64,000 nt of DNA from NCBI RefSeq assembly GCF_025426255.1, contig NZ_CP104861.1:806001-870000 (forward strand). The letters are read 5' to 3'. The position numbers and the translations under genes were made by a program. How positions within the stretch are numbered: the first letter of the stretch is position 1; each line of letters starts with the position of its first letter. This DNA comes from Pseudomonas fragi (lineage in GTDB: Bacteria > Pseudomonadota > Gammaproteobacteria > Pseudomonadales > Pseudomonadaceae). The notes under the pieces were generated by a model that saw only the letters and a list, made by a program, of their open reading frames with translations, did no database searches and was not told the origin of the DNA. Positions 9,043 through 18,107 of the stretch are shown in pieces.

Positions 9043-10305
9043 ATGCTCGCCCCCGTTCAGTTATTGTCCGCGACTCGTCAGAACCTCTGGCGTCTTACGT
9101 TTATCCGCATGTTGGTACTGGCCGCGCAAGCGGGTTCAGTAGGCTTTGCCTACCTGTTCAATTTGCTGCCGCTGCCCTGGTTTCAGCTGAGTATTACCCT
9201 CGGGTTTTCCATGCTGCTGTGCGCGTTTACCGCGATCAGGTTGCGTACCACCTGGCCGGTAACAGAGCTGGAATACGCCCTGCAACTGGCCTGTGACCTG
9301 TTTATCCACAGCGCCTTGTTGTATTTCTCCGGTGGCTCGGCCAACCCATTCGTCTCGTATTACCTGGTGCCGCTGACCATCGCCGCCGTGACACTGCCAT
9401 GGCGCTATTCCTTGGTGTTAACCGGTATTGCGCTGGCGCTCTACACCCTGTTGTTGTCGCAGTCTTTCCCGATAGACACGGTGCCGTTCTTCCGCGAAAA
9501 GCTGCAAATTTATGGAATGTGGCTGAGTTTTGCCCTGTCTGCTGCGGTCATCACGTTTTTCGCCGCCAAGATGGGCGAAGAGCTGCGCCGCCAGGAAGAG
9601 CTGCGCGCCCTGCGTCGTGAAGAGGGGCTGCGTGACCAGCAATTGCTGGCGGTGGCCACCCAGGCCGCCGGTGCGGCCCACGAGTTGGGCACGCCGCTGT
9701 CGACCATGAGCGTGCTGCTCAAGGAAATGCGCCGCGATCACCCGGACCCCGAGTTGCAGGAAGATCTGAGCGTGCTTCAGGATCAGGTCAAGTTGTGCAA
9801 GGAGACCTTGCAGCAACTGGTGCGCGCCGCTGAGGCCAACCGCCGTTTGGCGATTGAAGTCCAGGATGTTACGCAGTGGCTGGACGAGGCCCTGAACCGC
9901 TGGCACTTGATGCGCCCCGAAGCCACATACCGCCTTCAGTGCCTGGGCCACGACCCGGTCCCGCGTCTGGCGCCACCACCGGATTTGACCCAGGCGCTGC
10001 TCAACCTGCTCAACAATGCAGCCGATGCCTGCCCTGAAGGGCTGGAAGTCTGCCTCGATTGGGATGCAGTTGATCTGACCATCAGTATTCGTGACCACGG
10101 CCCAGGTGTACCGTTGGCCATCGCCGAGCAAATCGGCAAACCCTTTTTTACCACCAAGGGCAAAGGCTTCGGTCTGGGCCTATTCTTGAGCAAGGCCAGC
10201 GTGACCCGCGCTGGCGGCTCGGTAAAACTCTACAGTCATGAGGATGGCGGAACGCTCACTGAGCTGCGCCTGCCACGTGTCGCCCGAGGAAATGAAAATG
10301 AGTGA
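9043..10305 (+). CDS. roxS: Redox sensor histidine kinase RoxS (RegB/PrrB family)
   Basis: This membrane-bound histidine kinase of the RegB/PrrB/RoxS type senses respiratory redox state and phosphorylates RoxR. The start at 9043 has AGGAGAG upstream; the frame is open 37 codons further but without a ribosome site. The 420-residue protein has about six membrane helices in its first 175 residues, including the ubiquinone-site motif GGSANPF (97-103). The H-box AAHELGTPLST has the phosphorylated histidine near 213. A cysteine near 252 in KLCKETL corresponds in position to the redox-active cysteine of RegB. The ATPase domain shows LLNNAADAC, DHGPGVP and GLGLFLSKA. It overlaps roxR by 8 bases. Confidence 0.93.
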   Translation: MLAPVQLLSATRQNLWRLTFIRMLVLAAQAGSVGFAYLFNLLPLPWFQLSITLGFSMLLCAFTAIRLRTTWPVTELEYALQLACDLFIHSALLYFSGGSANPFVSYYLVPLTIAAVTLPWRYSLVLTGIALALYTLLLSQSFPIDTVPFFREKLQIYGMWLSFALSAAVITFFAAKMGEELRRQEELRALRREEGLRDQQLLAVATQAAGAAHELGTPLSTMSVLLKEMRRDHPDPELQEDLSVLQDQVKLCKETLQQLVRAAEANRRLAIEVQDVTQWLDEALNRWHLMRPEATYRLQCLGHDPVPRLAPPPDLTQALLNLLNNAADACPEGLEVCLDWDAVDLTISIRDHGPGVPLAIAEQIGKPFFTTKGKGFGLGLFLSKASVTRAGGSVKLYSHEDGGTLTELRLPRVARGNENE

Positions 10306-10858
10306 AGAAATTCAGGTCGAAGGCGAAGAGCTGCCGCATTTGTTGTTGGTAGATGACGACGCCACGTTTACCCGCGTAATGGCCCGCGCCATGAGCCGTC
10401 GCGGTTTTCGCGTCAGCACGGCGGGCTCCGCCGAAGAAGGGCTGATTCTGGCCCAGCAGGACCTGCCCGATTATGCGGCGCTGGATCTTAAAATGGACGG
10501 CGATTCAGGCCTGGTCCTTTTGCCCAAGCTGCTTGAGCTTGATCCCGAGATGCGGGTAGTGATCCTCACCGGTTACTCGAGCATCGCCACCGCCGTTGAG
10601 GCGATCAAGCGCGGGGCCTGCAACTACCTGTGCAAGCCTGCGGATGCGGATGACGTGCTCGCGGCCTTGCTGTCGCAGCATGCCGATCTCGAAACCCTGG
10701 TGCCGGATAACCCGATGTCGGTTGACCGCTTGCAATGGGAGCATATCCAGCGCGTGCTGGGTGAGCATGAAGGCAATATTTCGGCCACTGCCCGCGCGCT
10801 GGGCATGCACCGCCGCACTTTGCAGCGCAAGCTGCAGAAGCGCCCGGTTCGACGCTGA
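10298..10858 (+). CDS. roxR: Response regulator RoxR (RegA/PrrA family)
   Basis: This is the DNA-binding partner of RoxS. The ATG at 10298 is chosen because GAGGA lies at proper spacing; the ATG at 10292 is too close. The 186-residue protein has a receiver domain with the acidic pocket VDDD (18-21), the phosphorylated aspartate near residue 63 (ALDLKMDG), the threonine in VILTGYSS and the lysine in NYLCKPAD. The C-terminal Fis-type helix-turn-helix (ISATARALGMHRRTLQRKL) is the hallmark of RegA-type regulators. In pseudomonads RoxSR controls terminal oxidases, including the cyanide-insensitive one. It is co-transcribed with roxS. Confidence 0.93.
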   Translation: MSEEIQVEGEELPHLLLVDDDATFTRVMARAMSRRGFRVSTAGSAEEGLILAQQDLPDYAALDLKMDGDSGLVLLPKLLELDPEMRVVILTGYSSIATAVEAIKRGACNYLCKPADADDVLAALLSQHADLETLVPDNPMSVDRLQWEHIQRVLGEHEGNISATARALGMHRRTLQRKLQKRPVRR

Positions 10859-10863
10859 ACGGG

Positions 10864-10909
10864 AGCTGTAGCCTTTTCATTGCGTCTTGCATGCAAACGG
10901 CTACAGCCC
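10864..10909. repeat. Imperfect inverted repeat after roxR
   Basis: GCTGTAGCC and GGCTACAGC face each other across about 28 bases, matching the ends of the second repeat family in this window. It may act as a weak terminator or be a degenerate element of that family. Confidence 0.4.
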
Positions 10910-10998
10910 CTAATCTGTATCAAGACGTGTCTTAGCGTCGTGAGCCGGTTGTCCTGACCGGCTTGCAGGTTGCTCTTTACTCCGAACGAGCCTGAACG

Positions 10999-12714
10999 AT
11001 GAATCAGAACGCTGAGCCTTCTGTTGTGAATGATGCTGTGCGTGGGGATTTCATACCTAGGGTCTGGGGCCTCATTACTCCCTACTGGCGCAGTGAGGAG
11101 CGGGTCAAGGCGTGGTTGCTGCTGATTGCAGTAATTGCCTTGTCGCTGGTCAGCGTCGGCATATCGGTGTGGATCAACCACTGGTACAAGGACTTCTACA
11201 ACGCCCTGGAAAAGAAGGACGGAGCCGCATTCTGGAGCTTGATCGGCTACTTCGGGATCATTGCTGCGGCAGGCATTGTTGGCGCGGTGTACCGGCTTTA
11301 TTTGACTCAGATGTTGACCATTCGCTGGCGTCGATGGCTGACCGAGCAGCACTTTGCGCGCTGGCTCGCGCACAAAAACTATTACCAGCTGGAGCAGGGC
11401 GGTTACACCGACAACCCTGACCAGCGCATCAGTGAAGACCTTAACTCGTTCACCGACAATACCCTGACTCTGGGCCTGGGCCTGATCCGTACGCTGGTCA
11501 GTCTGGTGTCGTTTTCGGTTATTTTGTGGGGCGTCTCGGGCAGTATCGAGGTCTTTGGCATCACCATTCCCGGCTATATGTTCTGGTGCGCGTTGCTGTA
11601 TGCCGCAGTCGGCAGCTGGCTGGCGCATTTGATCGGCCGGCGCTTGATTGGCCTGAGCAACCAACAACAACGTTTCGAAGCCGACCTGCGTTTCTCGATG
11701 GTCCGGGTCCGTGAAAATGCCGAGAGCATTGCGTTGTATAACGGCGAGCCGAATGAACATGAGCGGCTGAGTTCACGCTTCGATAAAGTCTGGAGGAACT
11801 TCTGGACGCAAATGAAGGTGCAAAAGCGCCTGACTTTCTTCACCGCCGGTTACTCGCAAATCGCTATTATTTTTCCGTTTGTCGTTGCCGCGCCGCGCTA
11901 CTTTGCGGGCAAGATCGAGCTGGGCGAACTGATGCAAATCAACTCGGCTTTCAGCAATGTACAAGAGAACTTCAGCTGGTTTATCGATGCCTACGTCACC
12001 CTGGCGGCGTGGCGCGCGACCAGTGATCGGTTGCTGAGCTTTCGTCAGGCGATGACCGATAACGAGCAGCGCTTGCCAGCGATTGATGTGCAGAGCCAGG
12101 GCCAGGAGTTGAAGATCGAAGACCTGAGCCTGGACCTGGCAGATGGTCGCCCTCTGCTGCATAACGCCAATTTGCAGGTCGAGGAAGGTGAGCGGCTGAT
12201 GCTTAGCGGTCGCTCCGGCAGCGGCAAAAGTACATTGCTCAGAGCAATGGGCGGGCTTTGGCCACGAGGGGGCGGAGCGATTCGATTACCTCGGGAGCGC
12301 GCGCTGTTTTTGCCGCAAAAACCTTACTTGCCCATCGGCACCTTGCGTGACGCGTTGAGTTATCCACAGACCGGCGACACCTATCCGACCGAGCGGTATC
12401 AAGAAGTGCTACGCACTTGCCGTCTGGAGCATCTGGTTCCCCAGCTCGACGAGGTCAATCACTGGCAGCGTCTGTTGTCCGGAGGCGAGCAACAACGCTT
12501 GGCTTTTGCCCGTGCGCTGCTGTATCGCCCACAGTGGCTTTATATGGATGAATCGACATCGGCCATGGACGAGGAGGATGAGGCCATGTTGTACCAGGCT
12601 CTGGTAGAGCAGTTGCCGAACTTGAGCATTGTCAGCGTGGGGCATCGCAGCAGTCTTGCGCGCTTTCATCCAAGGCATGTGCGGATTGTTGAGGGGCAGT
12701 TGGTGGCGCAGTAG
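10999..12714 (+). CDS. SbmA/YddA-type ABC transporter (membrane plus ATPase)
   Basis: This 571-residue half-transporter has an N-terminal membrane domain of the ABC_membrane_2 (SbmA/BacA-like, YddA) type and a C-terminal ATPase. The first half carries about six helices and the motif WINHWYKDFYNALEKKD typical of this family. The ATPase has Walker A GRSGSGKST, the signature LLSGGEQQRLAFARAL and Walker B WLYMDEST. Relatives include the peptide transporter SbmA/BacA, peroxisomal ABCD proteins and YddA; the substrate here is unknown. The start at 10999 has only a weak ribosome site (GAG). It stands alone, downstream of roxR with a 140-base gap. Confidence 0.85.
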   Translation: MNQNAEPSVVNDAVRGDFIPRVWGLITPYWRSEERVKAWLLLIAVIALSLVSVGISVWINHWYKDFYNALEKKDGAAFWSLIGYFGIIAAAGIVGAVYRLYLTQMLTIRWRRWLTEQHFARWLAHKNYYQLEQGGYTDNPDQRISEDLNSFTDNTLTLGLGLIRTLVSLVSFSVILWGVSGSIEVFGITIPGYMFWCALLYAAVGSWLAHLIGRRLIGLSNQQQRFEADLRFSMVRVRENAESIALYNGEPNEHERLSSRFDKVWRNFWTQMKVQKRLTFFTAGYSQIAIIFPFVVAAPRYFAGKIELGELMQINSAFSNVQENFSWFIDAYVTLAAWRATSDRLLSFRQAMTDNEQRLPAIDVQSQGQELKIEDLSLDLADGRPLLHNANLQVEEGERLMLSGRSGSGKSTLLRAMGGLWPRGGGAIRLPRERALFLPQKPYLPIGTLRDALSYPQTGDTYPTERYQEVLRTCRLEHLVPQLDEVNHWQRLLSGGEQQRLAFARALLYRPQWLYMDESTSAMDEEDEAMLYQALVEQLPNLSIVSVGHRSSLARFHPRHVRIVEGQLVAQ

Positions 12715-12769
12715 GGGAGGCGTGCAAGCAGCATGCTAGAGTGCTGCTTCCCGCTTTTTGGAACCTGTC

Positions 12770-13264
12770 ATGAGCTTTCTATTTCGCAGCGCTGCGTTAA
12801 GTCTGTTGCTGGCCAGCCTGCCTCTGGCGGCGGCACCTGCTGTTACACCGTTGTTGCATGGGCAGTTTTTGCCCTCCGATGATTTGCAATTGCGCAGCGA
12901 GGTCCCCGAGCAACAGCAATTGATGATGGTGACTTCGTATTCGGTGGTGGTGGGTAGCCAGCGTCAATCCAATCAGCAGCCGATTCCGGTGACTTCGCCT
13001 TTGTTGCTGCGCCTGAAGGGCAAACCGATGAGTCAGGGCGCTACGGTGCGCCAGGTGCTGATTTCGTTTGATGGTGAAAGCAAGAGCCTGAAAAAGCCTG
13101 TTTTTGACAGCAAGACGCGAACCCTGAGCCTTTCCTATCCGCTGTCCCAATACCGTGTGGTAATTGATTTACTGCGCAACGACACGGTCTATTGCCAGTT
13201 TTTGACCTATGCCAATGGGCATATTTGGGCCGACTTGCACACCGGTAGCGTGCGCGCACGTTGA
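12770..13264 (+). CDS. Conserved exported protein of unknown function
   Basis: The 164-residue product begins with a signal peptide (MSFLFRSAALSLLLASLPLA, cleaved near AAAPAV). The mature part is mainly predicted strand, with a region rich in Gln (SQRQSNQQ) and one cysteine near the C-terminus (VYCQFL). The ATG at 12770 is preferred to the upstream in-frame TTG at 12758 because it opens the signal peptide directly. I do not recognise the family and assign no function. It follows the ABC transporter gene by 55 bases on the same strand, so it may be co-transcribed. Confidence 0.7.
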   Translation: MSFLFRSAALSLLLASLPLAAAPAVTPLLHGQFLPSDDLQLRSEVPEQQQLMMVTSYSVVVGSQRQSNQQPIPVTSPLLLRLKGKPMSQGATVRQVLISFDGESKSLKKPVFDSKTRTLSLSYPLSQYRVVIDLLRNDTVYCQFLTYANGHIWADLHTGSVRAR

Positions 13265-13315
13265 GCCTTGGGTAAACTGCTGGCCCCGTGAAGTATCAGC
13301 AGGCTGGAGCCGGAC

Positions 13316-13603
13316 ATGCGTAAAGACAAGAAGCAGTTGATTGGTGATGAGATCGGCGACGAGCAGATCAAGTTGTTCCTGGACTTCGAGCCTGTGGACG
13401 CCATCTCGCCGTCGCTGCACAAATTGATCAAAGCCTATCGTGGCCTGCGTATCGATGACTTTGGGCGTTTCCTGACCTTCTTCAACGAAGCCGGTTACGA
13501 CCTGGATGGCAAAGACGAGCACGGCCAGACGTTTGTGGACCTCATCAAGGATCAGCGCAACTCGGATGAGTACATCGAACTCATCGAAAAAGCCCGCGGC
13601 TAA
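13316..13603 (+). CDS. PA4642-family small protein
   Basis: This 95-residue, strongly charged soluble protein has GGAG upstream of the ATG. It matches a small family kept near malate:quinone oxidoreductase genes in pseudomonads (PA4642 type), and mqo is indeed the next large gene here. Notable stretches are GDEIGDEQIKLFLDFEP and RIDDFGRFLTFFNEAGYDLDG, with a C-terminus of acidic helices. There is no signal peptide or membrane segment. Some databases label it an aminopeptidase, but I see no protease motif. Confidence 0.75.
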   Translation: MRKDKKQLIGDEIGDEQIKLFLDFEPVDAISPSLHKLIKAYRGLRIDDFGRFLTFFNEAGYDLDGKDEHGQTFVDLIKDQRNSDEYIELIEKARG

Positions 13604-13613
13604 GATCCCTACT

Positions 13614-13765
13614 CCTGTAGCCGCTGGCGAAGGAACGAGGCTGCGTTCGAGGACGCAGTCCTCGTAAACCCGCTAATCGCGATGTATCTGAATTACCCGA
13701 TTGCATGGTTTTACGGCTGCTGTGCAGCCGAACGCAGCCTCGTGGAGTTCGGCAGCGGCTACAGG
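13614..13765. repeat. Inverted-repeat element, CTGTAGCCGCT family
   Basis: The element starts with CCTGTAGCCGCTGGCGAAGG and ends with its reverse-complement counterpart GGCAGCGGCTACAGG about 150 bases later. Further inverted segments (CGAGGCTGCG and CGCAGCCTCG) lie inside. The same ends occur at several other intergenic sites in this window. It occupies most of the 13604-13910 gap. Confidence 0.8.
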
Positions 13766-13910
13766 CTTCGTGCTTCTATTCCAGAAAACTCCGACCAACC
13801 CTGAGCTATTTGCTACGGGGTGTTCTTGTGTGGGCGATCAATACTCAAACAGGCATGTCAGGTGCTCATCAGGACGATGGGCAAAACTTCAATTGGAATG
13901 GAATCAAGCA

Positions 13911-14351
13911 ATGAAGCGTCTGTGCAGTTTTATTTTTGGACTTGGATTGATGGCTGTGGGCTCTGCCGCTCTGGCCGCCGATGAGGTGCTGGAGGTCGAG
14001 ATATTTAACGCGACAGCCAGGGCCATTTCGCCGGGCAACGACTTTTCATGGCTGGAGAGCCCTGAAAATGCTGGGCACGATTTTGTTGTCGAGCCGTCCA
14101 CCAGTCAGGAGCTGTTGTATTACTTGCCAGCGTCCAGAGGGTCTGAAACCTTCACTTATCGTCAGGGCGAACAGGTCTGTTACTTCGGCTTTGGTCATCT
14201 CACACCGGGCGCCAGCAATCTCAATCGCTGGGCTCAGGCCAAGTCGGTCGGGGCAGTCACCGTCGGCTGTGCCGCAGAACTGATAGCGGTATCGGACGAT
14301 GATGAGTTTTCGCGCAATGGCGGCTCGCGAGTGCTGTTCACGATGGGCTGA
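13911..14351 (+). CDS. Secreted protein of unknown function
   Basis: The 146-residue precursor has a classic signal peptide (MKRLCSFIFGLGLMAVGSAA, cleaved after ALAA). The mature protein is acidic and probably strand-rich, opening with EVLEVEIFNATARAISPGND. It has only two cysteines (EQVCYFGF and VGCAAEL), which could form one disulfide. The frame runs open 70 codons upstream through a repeat element; the ATG at 13911 is chosen for the signal peptide. I do not recognise the family. It stands alone between the repeat and a bidirectional terminator shared with mqo. Confidence 0.65.
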   Translation: MKRLCSFIFGLGLMAVGSAALAADEVLEVEIFNATARAISPGNDFSWLESPENAGHDFVVEPSTSQELLYYLPASRGSETFTYRQGEQVCYFGFGHLTPGASNLNRWAQAKSVGAVTVGCAAELIAVSDDDEFSRNGGSRVLFTMG

Positions 14352-14371
14352 AACGCTTGCGTGTCGGTTAC

Positions 14372-14408
14372 AAAAAAGCCCCTGCGCTTAACAGCGCAGG
14401 GGCTTTTT
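14372..14408. terminator. Bidirectional terminator between orphan gene and mqo
   Basis: A hairpin of AAAAAGCCCCTGCGCT and its complement encloses a short TAAC loop. A-run and T-run flank the stem, so it can end both converging genes. Confidence 0.92.
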
Positions 14409-14435
14409 GTTGTGCGTCATTTTGAGGTGACGCTG

Positions 14436-15944
14436 TTACGCGATGCTGGTATTGGCGTTCTGCGGCTCAACCAGTTCCAGCAACTCGGAGTTGCGGGTGC
14501 TGATTGTGTGGTACAGCTCGGCGTCGGTCTCGAGGACTTTTTCCCGTGCCGGGAAGATTTCCTTGAGCTTGGTCGCCCATTCGCCACGTGCTTTGTCTGC
14601 GAAGCAACGCTCGATCAGATCCAGCATGATCGAAACGGTTACCGAAGCGCCCGGCGAGGCACCCAGTAGAGCGGCCAGCGAACCGTCCTTGGCAGCAACC
14701 AGTTCGGTACCGAACTGCAACACGCCGCCTTTCTTCGGATCTTTCTTGATGATCTGAACCCGTTGCCCGGCAATCTCAAGACGCCAGTCTTCGGCCTTGG
14801 CCTGCGGGTAGAAGCGACGCAGGGAGTCCAGGCGCTGTTCCATCGATTGGCGCACTTCGCTGACCAGGTACTTGGTCAGATCCATGTTGTCGCGAGCCAC
14901 TGCGAGCATTGGCCCGATGTTGCCCAGACGGATCGACATCGGCAGGTCAAGGAACGAGCCGTGCTTGAGGAACTTTGTGGTGAAACCGGCATAAGGTCCG
15001 AACAGCAACGACTTTTTGCCATCAACCACACGGGTGTCCAGGTGCGGTACCGACATCGGTGGCGAACCTACAGCGGCCTGGCTGTAAACCTTGGCCTGGT
15101 GCAGCTTGACCACTTCCGGGTTATCGCAACGCAGCCATTGGCCGCTGACTGGGAAGCCCCCATAGCCTTTGCTTTCTTCGATGCCCGACGCTTGCAGCAG
15201 CGGCAATGCCGCACCACCTGCGCCCAGGAATACGAATTTGGCATCAACCTGGCGAGTGTTGCCGCTGTTGGTGTCCTTGATGCTCACCGTCCAGCCGCTG
15301 CCATTGCGCTTGAGGCCGGTGACCTTTTTGCTGTACTTGATCTGGGTGTCCGGTGCGCTGGCCAGATGCTTGAGCAACTGCTGGGTCAGGGCGCCGAAGT
15401 TGACGTCAGTACCGTTCAGCACACGGGTGGCCGAGATGTGCTGGTCCGCAGGGCGGCCCGGCATCATCAAAGGCATCCACTCGGTCATTTTGGCTTTGTC
15501 TTCGGTGTATTCCATATCTGTAAACGCATGGTGCTTGCTCAGCACTTCAAAACGTTTTTTCAGGAAGGACACACCTTTTTCGCCTTCAACGTAGCTCAGG
15601 TGAGGCACTGGGCTGATGAAGGACTTGCACGAACCGAAGGTGCCCTTTTGCGCCAGGTAGGCCCAAAACTGCTTCGACACTTCGAACTGGGCATTGATAT
15701 GCACAGCCTTTTTGATGTCGATCGAACCATCAGCCGCCTGCGGCGTGTAGTTCAATTCGCAAAGGCCAGCATGACCGGTGCCCGCGTTGTTCCACGGGTT
15801 GGAACTCTCCGCAGCACCTGAGTCCATCTGCTCAACAACTTCCAGCGTAATGCCGGGGTCGAGCTCTTTGAGCAGTACGGCGAGGGTGGCACTCATGATG
15901 CCCGCTCCAACCAGTACTACGTCGACTGCTTCGTTATGCGCCAT
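14436..15944 (-). CDS. mqo: Malate:quinone oxidoreductase
   Basis: This is a membrane-associated FAD enzyme that oxidises malate to oxaloacetate and passes electrons to quinone, replacing NAD-malate dehydrogenase in the citric acid cycle of pseudomonads. The 502-residue length matches the family. The start at 15944 has GGAGAC eight bases upstream; a further 56 codons are open but do not look coding. The FAD-binding motif [19 protein letters not shown] stands at the N-terminus. Family segments [17 protein letters not shown] and [10 protein letters not shown] are present near the ends. It is convergent with the orphan secreted gene across a shared terminator. Confidence 0.95.
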   Translation of the reverse strand: MAHNEAVDVVLVGAGIMSATLAVLLKELDPGITLEVVEQMDSGAAESSNPWNNAGTGHAGLCELNYTPQAADGSIDIKKAVHINAQFEVSKQFWAYLAQKGTFGSCKSFISPVPHLSYVEGEKGVSFLKKRFEVLSKHHAFTDMEYTEDKAKMTEWMPLMMPGRPADQHISATRVLNGTDVNFGALTQQLLKHLASAPDTQIKYSKKVTGLKRNGSGWTVSIKDTNSGNTRQVDAKFVFLGAGGAALPLLQASGIEESKGYGGFPVSGQWLRCDNPEVVKLHQAKVYSQAAVGSPPMSVPHLDTRVVDGKKSLLFGPYAGFTTKFLKHGSFLDLPMSIRLGNIGPMLAVARDNMDLTKYLVSEVRQSMEQRLDSLRRFYPQAKAEDWRLEIAGQRVQIIKKDPKKGGVLQFGTELVAAKDGSLAALLGASPGASVTVSIMLDLIERCFADKARGEWATKLKEIFPAREKVLETDAELYHTISTRNSELLELVEPQNANTSIA

Positions 15945-16637
15945 TAACGCGTCTCCAAAATCTACGGCACCAAATTGACGGCATAGCTGCCAGGTGTTCC
16001 GAGGCGTGGTTCTGATTAGCCTCGGATCACGCATGGCCAGGATCGCCATGTCCGATTCTTCGCAATTTCTTGCAACTTTAGCGCACGCCCAGACCGGGCC
16101 TTCGAGGTACATATGAACGCATTTCAGTACCTTGGAGGCAATTCGACTTAAGGTCTAGAGCGTCCGTTTGTGCAACCAAATCCGTAAGCGGACAGGCTTT
16201 CAGTCTCGTGCTGTGGAGCCGACTTCGATCCTGCTTGGTGGGGCAATATCAGACGCTAATGGTGCATGTTCAGACGCAAAACTTTTCATTTGCTCGCCAC
16301 ACTCTTGTGAAGTTGTGAAACCCGTTTTTTTTCACGCTCTCTTGAAGACGTGAACCTCAAAAAAGGGCTGCCGCAAGCCTGGTACCGAACCAGTGACCGA
16401 GCGTTATGGCAGCTCTGGCAGACCATGTTGAAAGTGGGGTTACGCAGTGAAATTCAAGCGCGCCAGCTTCACATGATCTGTGTGGGCGGCTCTCTGTGGG
16501 CGGTGCGGGGGAGCTAATACAAGCGCATTAGCGATGCTGCGAGGCCCGATCAGGAGACGTCCTTATAATCGGGGGGAGATTGTAGCGAAGAAACGCGGGC
16601 AATTGATCCTGTTAAATGACTTTTCTTGGTGCGCCGA
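15945..16637. other. Intergenic region upstream of mqo
   Basis: About 690 bases separate mqo from the small gene upstream. It should hold the mqo promoter and leader on the minus strand. The short open frames here lack ribosome sites and protein-like composition. I see no repeat, RNA gene or clear terminator. Confidence 0.5.
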
Positions 16638-16871
16638 TCAAAGTCCCAGCAAGGGCAGTGCCGCTGAGCGGGTTGCGGACGAGGCAATACGGGCTTTGGC
16701 GGGTAGTACCTGGTGCAACCAGTTGAGGCGGATTTCTTCGATCTCGACCCAGCTGTCGCCGACCGGCGGTTGTTTGCATTGTTTGAAAGCCTGGCAGCGC
16801 CCCGTGTAGTCAAGGCGCACGAAGCAGCGATGAGGACGATTCAAGCCGAACAACGATAAGAGCATGTTCAT
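16638..16871 (-). CDS. Small conserved hypothetical protein
   Basis: The 77-residue product starts MNMLLSLFGLNRPHRC with AGAGGT at good spacing. It contains paired cysteines (C17, C26 and C33) and the segment WVEIEEIRLNWLHQ, which looks conserved rather than random. The last 15 residues are low-complexity and may be less conserved. No function is recognised. It lies between mqo and the YajG-like lipoprotein, transcribed opposite to the latter. Confidence 0.55.
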   Translation of the reverse strand: MNMLLSLFGLNRPHRCFVRLDYTGRCQAFKQCKQPPVGDSWVEIEEIRLNWLHQVLPAKARIASSATRSAALPLLGL

Positions 16872-17026
16872 GGCAGCACCTCTTTGGTCAGTGCTCAGAC
16901 TATGCCTTGTCGAAGTGACATCACGATGTATCGGCGATGACAGAGTGGTGACAGCAAGCGGCTAGTTCGCAGGCGCACAGCACCCTATACTGACGGTCTG
17001 TTTTACCCAGTCCTGGAGAGATGAGC

Positions 17027-17611
17027 ATGTTGCAACGCCTGTTGTTCGGTTTGATTACTGTGACCAGTTTGACTCTGGTCGGCTGCGCCCACAGCCCGCA
17101 ACAACTTAGCCCGCAACCCAAACTGACCACCCAGCTTGCGCCAGTGGGTCGTGGCCAGCCGGTCGTGGTGCGGGTCGTGGACGGTCGTCCTTCGCCAACC
17201 CTGGGCACCCGTGGTGGCATGTACCCCGAGACCAGCGCGATCAGCGTCAGCAGTGCTGATGTGATCCCTAAACTGCAAGCCCAGGCTGAAGCGGCTGTGC
17301 GGTTGCTGGGCTACACGCCGACATCCAATGCGATGAACGCGCCAACCCTGACCGTGACTCTGGCCGAGCTGAAATATCAATCGCCCAAAGACACCATGTA
17401 CGTGACCGAAGCCACTATCGGTGCGACCTTTCGTTCTGACGTGAAGAACGGTGGCCGTACTTACAGCGGTCGTTATGGAGCGTCGCTGGATCAACGCTTC
17501 GGCATGGCGCCGAATCAGGAAACCAACACCAAGTTGGTGAGCGATGTACTGAGTGATGCGCTGACCCGTGTGTTCCAGGACCCATCGGTGGGTCGTTTGC
17601 TCGGCGAGTAA
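17027..17611 (+). CDS. YajG-family lipoprotein
   Basis: The 194-residue precursor is a lipoprotein with a lipobox LVGC, the lipidated cysteine being near residue 20. The rest matches the YajG family: PVVVRVVDGRPSPTLGTRGG early, then strands such as PTLTVTLAELKY and a C-terminal helix ending DPSVGRLLGE. Two ATGs (17021 and 17027) compete; the second fits the GGAGAG ribosome site better. The biological role of YajG is not established. A strong terminator follows, shared with the convergent small gene. Confidence 0.8.
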   Translation: MLQRLLFGLITVTSLTLVGCAHSPQQLSPQPKLTTQLAPVGRGQPVVVRVVDGRPSPTLGTRGGMYPETSAISVSSADVIPKLQAQAEAAVRLLGYTPTSNAMNAPTLTVTLAELKYQSPKDTMYVTEATIGATFRSDVKNGGRTYSGRYGASLDQRFGMAPNQETNTKLVSDVLSDALTRVFQDPSVGRLLGE

Positions 17612-17623
17612 TCGCGGACAAAC

Positions 17624-17660
17624 AAAAAAGCCCGAACTTACTGAGTTCGGGCTTTTTTTT
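17624..17660. terminator. Bidirectional terminator
   Basis: AAAAAAGCCCGAACT pairs with AGTTCGGGCTTTTTT around a 5-base loop. A- and T-runs on the two sides let it end both the lipoprotein gene and the convergent small gene. Confidence 0.92.
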
Positions 17661-17671
17661 GTTTGGACGCT

Positions 17672-17878
17672 TCAGGCCGCTTCGGCATACAGCTCCAGGC
17701 GGCTGACGCCGGTGAGCAAGTCCAGCTCGGGCAAGTCGGCATGGGTGTGGCCGCTCAAAGCGCAGTAAACCAGCCAGTGGTGGTCCTGAACGTTAAAGGC
17801 CAGGCCTTCGATCAGTGCCTGCTGTTCGTCGCTGGGGGCGATCAGGTAAAGGCGATCCTGGTTCTCTGCGTGCAGCAT
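17672..17878 (-). CDS. Small conserved hypothetical protein
   Basis: This 68-residue acidic protein (MLHAENQDRLYLIAPSDEQQ) has CGGAG seven bases before the ATG and ends just before a strong terminator, which supports it as a real gene. A cysteine and an aromatic stretch occur in HHWLVYCALSG. It has no signal peptide or membrane segment, and I do not recognise a domain. Confidence 0.65.
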   Translation of the reverse strand: MLHAENQDRLYLIAPSDEQQALIEGLAFNVQDHHWLVYCALSGHTHADLPELDLLTGVSRLELYAEAA

Positions 17879-17966
17879 GACAAGCTCCGTGTCGGTGTCG
17901 AGGGGCCACAGAGTGACCTCTCTACATGACGATACGGTTACAGCAAAAATTAACAGAGGTGATGCT

Positions 17967-18100
17967 CTTGTAGCAGTTGCCGAAGGCTACGTCCGATTGC
18001 GAAGCGATCGTAAACCTGAAACCGCGAGTTGTCTGAAAGATAGCGGTTTCTGATTCTGCGACGGCTGCGCCGCCGGACGCAGCCTGCGGCAGCTGCTACG
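17967..18100. repeat. Inverted-repeat element, degenerate CTGTAGCCGCT family
   Basis: It begins CTTGTAGCAGTTGCCGAAGG and ends CTGCGGCAGCTGCTACG, the same layout as the other elements of this family but with altered ends. It lies just after the acyltransferase gene on its 3' side. Confidence 0.65.
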
Positions 18101-18107
18101 CGTGAGG

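Noticed and set aside
16480..16809. A 109-codon plus-strand frame upstream of the YajG-like gene
   Set aside because: No ribosome site, Arg-rich random translation and overlap with the better supported minus-strand small gene.
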